From Amia ocellicauda (lineage: Eukaryota; Chordata; Actinopteri; Amiiformes; Amiidae), in the NCBI RefSeq assembly GCF_036373705.1, contig NC_089864.1, positions 16,683,501 to 16,747,500 of the forward strand: a stretch of DNA of 64,000 bases. The letters run 5' to 3'. Each line of letters begins with the position of its first letter. Position 1 is the stretch's first letter. Of this stretch, positions 59,901 through 64,000 are shown piece by piece. Both the position numbers and the translations under genes were made by a program. The notes beneath the pieces were generated by a model. The model saw only the letters and a program-made list of their open reading frames with translations, ran no database searches and was not told the origin of the DNA.

Positions 59901-62900
59901 AATATAACAAAAGTTTATTACATAATAGGTTGGGGAACTTGGACATCTATTCCATTAGTTTGTGATGTTCAATGTCTTAGAAATCGGATGACGTGTTGGA
60001 ACTCAAAAGAAAATTGACTTGCTTAGATTTTCAGTTCTAAAAATACCCTATATAAACTATGTTAATATCATTTCTATACACTCACGTCAAAGAGCTGCCA
60101 TGTCACGTTTCAGCCATGGCAACTGAAACCAACACAAGCTATTATCTTCAAAGCGCTGAAGAACAAGTTGGAACTTGCAGAGTATCTTCACAGCTAACTG
60201 TTGCAGTCACAGTGTGTTGCTATTTTAATTAAAAGCATCTGAAAGTTTTACCCACAAGGACGGCAAACTTAAATCTTCTTTCTAACAAATGCTTCGGTTT
60301 CCTGTGCTGTCCCTAGTTTTATATTTAGAAAGCAAATGCAAGTGATAGAATCACAAGACATAATCAGGAACTGGTATTTCAAAGCAATTATTTTTATTTT
60401 CTGTTGCGAAACATTAAGAACCCGTTAAGAGAGAGAAGGGGGAAAAAAAAAAAAGCACGAGCACTGACCCGTTAATTGAGGGTCTTGTATTCCCATGAGG
60501 CAACGGAGTGGTTGTAACACTCCACTCCACACCGTCTAAAATTAACGCTTTTCATTAAAGCGGACCAGACGCCTCAGTAAATGAAAGCATTCTTCATTTT
60601 CAAACTGATTTAAGGTGTTCAGTGAATGCTAATTTAATTTCACTCCGGCCGAGTGGATTATTTGCCTGAAAATATCTCCATTGATTAAAGCTACCTGGTC
60701 TGATTAATGAATCAGTCTGTCTTGCAGCTGGTTAAGAGCTCCTAGCAACGGAGATCAGAAGGAAGTTTTAATACCCCCAGCTTTACACTGTGCAGTTACT
60801 GGTGAAAAAGTAAGTTCAGATGACCTTCAAGGAGCAGTGTTAGAAGTATAAGTCTTATTATTTCATATTGAGTGTTTTTGGGTGCTTTTAAAGCGTGGGA
60901 TGAACAACCTTAGAAAGTAAAGTACCCTGGTTATCCAAAGACAAGTTAAAGCACAGGCAGCTAATCTGAGTTCACCCACACTGTCTGGCTAACGAACCTC
61001 ATTTCAAAATTAGAACAATGAGAGTGAGAATATGCCATCGCCACGTCTGTGACTCATTAACCTTTTTCCGTGATGCAGACTCTGGAGGTGCTTAATTACA
61101 ATGCAACTGAGTCCTTGGTGAAATCACGTGTGATTCAAACCCAAATTCAAGGCAGTCTATTTATTTCTGCTCAATACGAGTTGTGTGTGTGTAAATTAAA
61201 AAAAAAAAATCAGTTGTGTGTTGATATGGCAAGCTTATAGGGCATGTCTAGAACAAGAATTCAAACAGACAGACGTATTATAAAGGCCTAATGACATTAG
61301 ACATTGATCTAAACCACCACAGGCTTGGTGGGGAATGAATCACTGCAAAACAGCCGCTTTCATTCTATGTTCACGTCTGAATGATGAAACCACACTCCAG
61401 TCCTCTCCCGCTGGCACGTGGACGCAAGGCGCAGTAACGGCACGGCGTCTGCCTTCTCTTACCAGACCCGATGTCGGAGTCGCCGCCGTCCTCCGGGGGC
61501 TCGGGGAGGTAGTCCCTCCTCTGCGGCTCGGCCGGCCTGACGTCTTTGTCACGGATCTGTGCCATCTGCTCCTCGTAGCGCTGCCGCCTGCCCGTGCTCT
61601 GCAGGTCCTCGAGGGTCTGGCACAGCTGGTGCCGCCCATGCCAGCAGTACTGGTTCTTAGCCACCCTGCTCACCAGCATTAGAGACTCCAGGACATTGAC
61701 AATGTCATAGATCCGCCTGCGCTCCACTCCTGGACAAAAAAAACAATGAAAGTATTGTTAAATAACGGCCTTTCAAAAAAAAAAAATTAGGGTTCTTTTT
61801 TAAATTGTTCATTTCAGGATTTAGAAAAGTGAACTTATTTGTACTAAGTAGAGGAATTAACCATCCTATCCCATTTTTGGCCCATGCTTGTTTGCAAAAG
61901 ATCTCAGAGTTGTCTGCCAAGAACAGGTCTCAGCTATGAAAAGTTTTTTCCAGGGTCTAATCTTTTTCTCCTCACTATCGTTTGAGGATCATTGCTTGAC
62001 ATTTTAAACTACACATTTTCAGAAGCGGTCTGTAACTAAACAGATGGAGAGCACAGCGAGTTATATTGGTGGGAACTCTGGTCCAGGAGGGTCACAGTCC
62101 TGCAGAGTTTGCAGGTCTCTTTAAATCCCCATCTGCTCACAGCCTGGAAACAATGCTCTAGTGGCTGTTCATTCAGTTGGCATTTTAAATATTTGCAGGA
62201 CCACAGATCTAAGAGTGAACTCCAACCACAGACACACAACATGGCACAGACAACCAGGAAGCTCTGAAATAAGAGGCAACCTCAGATGATACACCTTGAG
62301 TGAGTCAGTCAGTGTAATTTCTGTTTTTACATGGGAGTAAAAACTCTCTATAGTTTGTAAACTTTCTGTAAACATCTTCAAAACTGTAAAGAATGTTACA
62401 ATAGCCCGTAAACACACTGCATTCTTTGAATAATCCTCTTGATTTCTTTCTTTGACAAAACAATAAGTAGGGAGGGAAAACAGAATACAAATCTTAAGAA
62501 ACGTCTGTCTTTTTAAGCGTCAAAAAGCAGCTCTCTTCGATCCCTACAAACGCCTCACGCTTCAGATTCTATTTCCTGTTGTCTGAGATGGGGAAAAGGG
62601 AGGTAACCATAGCAACAGCCTTATAATACTGTATTGCTCATCATTATGCAGCTTACAATCCTAGAAAACTTAAAATGCTTGTTTCTGATGTGCTGATCTT
62701 TAAAAAACTGAGAATGTGGAATTATAAATCTAAACAGGCCTATTAAGGAAATATGAAAATGGTGTGGGTTGAACATAAAACAGGGCAGACCGAAGCGCCT
62801 CTGAAAAATATGCAGCAGCTCTCGAGAATTAGAAAACCACAAGAAAGACCTCCTTACCGAGACTCATGGCCACCTCATCTAAAGAAATGTTGGTCTTCTC

Positions 62901-64000
62901 TGCAGACAGTGGGTAGTCAGGATAAAGGGCAAGAAACTTCTGGCAGAGAAGACCCAGGCTTTTCAACTTCCTGCTAGGCCGCTGCTTCTCAAACTCATCT
63001 GGGTTACAGTCATCCATGACATCGAACTGCAATTTGAAAAAGTGCAAGATGCAAAGTTAACACTTCATCTTTTCAGCATGGACGTTGTTGTTCTTCAGAG
63101 GTTTAATGAAGAGAATCGCGTGTCTCGGCAGATTTTACGAGTGGCAGACTATCTCGAATAACTGCCGTGTCACAGTTTCTACTATATCTGATCATGAGGC
63201 CTTTCCCAACTGCAGCAATATATCCAAACGGGGATAAACAAAAAAAAAAATCTACCAAAGTCTACCAAAACCGGAACAGCTGGTTTCATTGCAATTAAAT
63301 GAGCACTGTTTAACTCAATGGTATCCATATATGGTATTTGATGCCTGCAGGGTGTAGTGGTTTTATCTGAGCCCATAATTATTTAATTGAACTAATTATG
63401 TAATTAATGAATCCAAATCAAATGTTTTTACAGGTCTTAGGGTAGATTTGACTTTAAGAGACCCTGCCATTGAAGACTGGATCTCCCTCCTGCAGTCTCA
63501 TCGTTCTTGCATGTTTGTTTTTTGGTGTGACAAAATTATTTTGTTCTTATTAAACTTTAACTTCAGTCAAACTATTTAAAATGATACTAAAACTATTTGT
63601 GTTGCTTGGATACAAGCTTTTTGAATGATTAATGTCAAAGACGGCTTTCTAGCTTTACGACTGGACCGTCCTTTTTTGAAAACATTATATCACACCTCTG
63701 TTAGATTACGACATTAAAAGTAAAGTATTTTAATATTATAATCTAATATGGAGAATTCATACTACTGAGATCTAAAAATGACCATTCAACATGTCCAGTA
63801 GTAGGTTTTGGAAGAGATGGCCTTGCCTTTTGAGACAATATGAAAACAGTATCTCACAATGTTATATCAGAACCATGGAGCTATGCATAATCTTAATTTG
63901 CTGCTGATGACCAAATTAGGAAACATGATTATCATTACCTGGCTTGGGTCATCCAGAACCTCGTCCTTTTCATTTTCAATTGGGCGAAAAAGGCTCTTCT
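53740..64000 (-). CDS. e2f7: E2F7, atypical E2F repressor, 3' eleven coding exons (N-terminus beyond window)
   Basis: This nuclear transcriptional repressor of E2F target genes acts without a DP partner because it has two DNA-binding domains. Join on the minus strand: 64000-63939 (partial), 63026-62858, 61729-61463, 59830-59672, 59108-58971, 58643-58476, 57989-57914, 57694-57196, 56007-55785, 55205-54787, 53913-53740. The sum is 2354 nt, about 784 residues, and all junctions keep the frame. The first DNA-binding domain runs from [20 protein letters not shown] to [15 protein letters not shown] and contains RRRIYD. The second runs from [20 protein letters not shown] to [12 protein letters not shown] and contains RRLYD. 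A long low-complexity C-terminal region follows and ends [15 protein letters not shown]; the human protein has SSAQRRLEI there. The missing N-terminus would hold the start and the human KEN and CtBP motifs. Paralogue E2F8 is less likely given the CSRP2 neighbour. Confidence 0.95.
54787..55205 (-). CDS. e2f7: E2F7 coding exon, Pro/Gly/Ala-rich region
   Basis: Acceptor ctttccag and donor gtgagt. It encodes [19 protein letters not shown] and a long hydrophobic, proline-rich stretch. The GC content is much higher than in flanking introns. It aligns in character with the human C-terminal region starting AGLNGFNVLL. Confidence 0.93.
55785..56007 (-). CDS. e2f7: E2F7 coding exon, acidic/Pro-rich linker
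   Basis: Acceptor cgccctcag and donor gtaacc. It encodes [20 protein letters not shown] to [10 protein letters not shown]. Junction phases fit both neighbours. Confidence 0.9.
56008..57195 (-). other. E2F7 intron between exons 56007-55785 and 57694-57196
   Basis: About 1.2 kb of AT-rich intronic sequence with gtgagc and ctcag ends and no recognised element. Confidence 0.7.
57196..57694 (-). CDS. e2f7: E2F7 coding exon, 166 codons
   Basis: Acceptor tcctacag and donor gtgagc. It encodes [20 protein letters not shown] through [17 protein letters not shown], a [19 protein letters not shown] stretch similar to human LVYVPSASLFMLYG, and [18 protein letters not shown]. This is the disordered region after the second DNA-binding domain. 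Confidence 0.93.
57914..57989 (-). CDS. e2f7: E2F7 coding exon, 76 bp
   Basis: Acceptor cttgtccag and donor gtagga. It encodes [20 protein letters not shown] then GENL. It is short but joins both neighbours in frame. Confidence 0.88.
58476..58643 (-). CDS. e2f7: E2F7 coding exon with [10 protein letters not shown] motif
   Basis: Acceptor gcctgtag and donor gtaagc. It encodes [40 protein letters not shown] and [12 protein letters not shown]. It matches human [20 protein letters not shown] and SEPSSPYRE in order. Confidence 0.92.
58971..59108 (-). CDS. e2f7: E2F7 coding exon, second half of DNA-binding domain 2
   Basis: Acceptor gctgcag and donor gtaaga. It encodes [20 protein letters not shown] then [22 protein letters not shown], including the RRLYD DNA-contact motif. 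Confidence 0.97.
59672..59830 (-). CDS. e2f7: E2F7 coding exon, first half of DNA-binding domain 2
   Basis: Acceptor ctcctcag and donor gtaatg. It encodes [20 protein letters not shown] then [21 protein letters not shown]. Confidence 0.97.
59831..61462 (-). other. E2F7 intron between the two DNA-binding domains
   Basis: A 1.6-kb intron. A stretch around 60480-60760 is rich in TAAT and ATTA words and has an RFX half site (CCTAGCAACG at 60741). No coding sequence was recognised. Confidence 0.65.
61463..61729 (-). CDS. e2f7: E2F7 coding exon, second half of DNA-binding domain 1 and linker
   Basis: Acceptor ttgtccag and donor gtaaga. It encodes [20 protein letters not shown] then [13 protein letters not shown], followed by a charged linker with [13 protein letters not shown]. 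The human sequence has Gly where this one has Cys before WHGRH. Confidence 0.96.
62603..62616. promoter_or_regulatory. RFX X-box-like motif in an E2F7 intron
   Basis: GTAACCATAGCAAC fits the bipartite X-box (GTNRCC, 0-3 nt, RGYAAC). Function is not shown. Confidence 0.3.
62858..63026 (-). CDS. e2f7: E2F7 coding exon, first half of DNA-binding domain 1
   Basis: Acceptor aattgcag and donor gtaagg. It encodes [20 protein letters not shown] then [20 protein letters not shown] and [15 protein letters not shown]. Confidence 0.97.
63027..63938 (-). other. E2F7 intron at the right side of the window
   Basis: About 0.9 kb of AT-rich sequence with gtaatg and attgcag ends and no recognised element. 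Confidence 0.7.
63939..64000 (-). CDS. e2f7: E2F7 coding exon, cut by the window edge
   Basis: Donor gtaatg. The visible part encodes [20 protein letters not shown], matching human GLFRPIENKDDAF. The 5' part of the exon and the upstream exons are outside the window. Confidence 0.93.

Noticed and set aside
1..64000. CRISPR arrays, bacterial operons, phage or viral genes, rRNA or tRNA genes
   Set aside because: I saw no repeat-spacer arrays, no prokaryotic gene packing, no viral proteins and no intact tRNA or rRNA; the sequence is plainly vertebrate nuclear DNA.

Overview
The window is nuclear DNA from a vertebrate, most likely a ray-finned fish. It holds three intron-rich protein-coding genes in an AT-rich background, with fish-type repeats: Tc1/mariner elements, a tRNA-derived SINE family and small hAT-like elements. 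The order ZDHHC17 - CSRP2 - E2F7 matches the block I know from human chromosome 12q21, so this is conserved synteny. The repeats hint at an early-branching ray-finned fish, but I cannot name the species.

Layout: (1) 1-939, the 3' three quarters of a Tc1/mariner element cut by the window edge. (2) 1689-32965, plus strand, ZDHHC17/HIP14, an ankyrin-repeat DHHC palmitoyltransferase; 17 coding exons could be placed and they join into a 622-residue protein. Its 3'UTR runs to about 35.8 kb. A second, full-length Tc1/mariner element with an intact transposase sits in intron 2 (11574-12789). Intron 10 (22246-28384) has no GT-AG ends that keep the frame; it is a U12-type AT-AC intron with a consensus branch point. 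(3) 36472-40813, minus strand, CSRP2, a two-LIM-domain protein; five coding exons join into 193 residues, with a non-coding first exon and CpG-rich promoter near 43.4 kb. ZDHHC17 and CSRP2 converge tail to tail with about 0.5 kb between their poly(A) signals. (4) 43.5-50.7 kb, intergenic DNA with a hAT-like MITE, a decayed LINE fragment and one exon-like segment of unknown meaning. (5) 53740-64000, minus strand, E2F7, an atypical E2F repressor with two DNA-binding domains; eleven coding exons are visible and the N-terminal exons lie beyond the right edge. Its 3'UTR probably extends to about 50.74 kb.

The three genes have unrelated jobs (protein palmitoylation at Golgi/vesicle membranes, actin/nuclear LIM scaffolding, cell-cycle transcriptional repression) and look like syntenic neighbours rather than a functional cluster. 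The points most worth a second look are the AT-AC minor-spliceosome intron in ZDHHC17, with the truncated catalytically dead product that its retention would encode, and the pair of 99.6% identical DD36E transposons, one apparently able to make a complete transposase.
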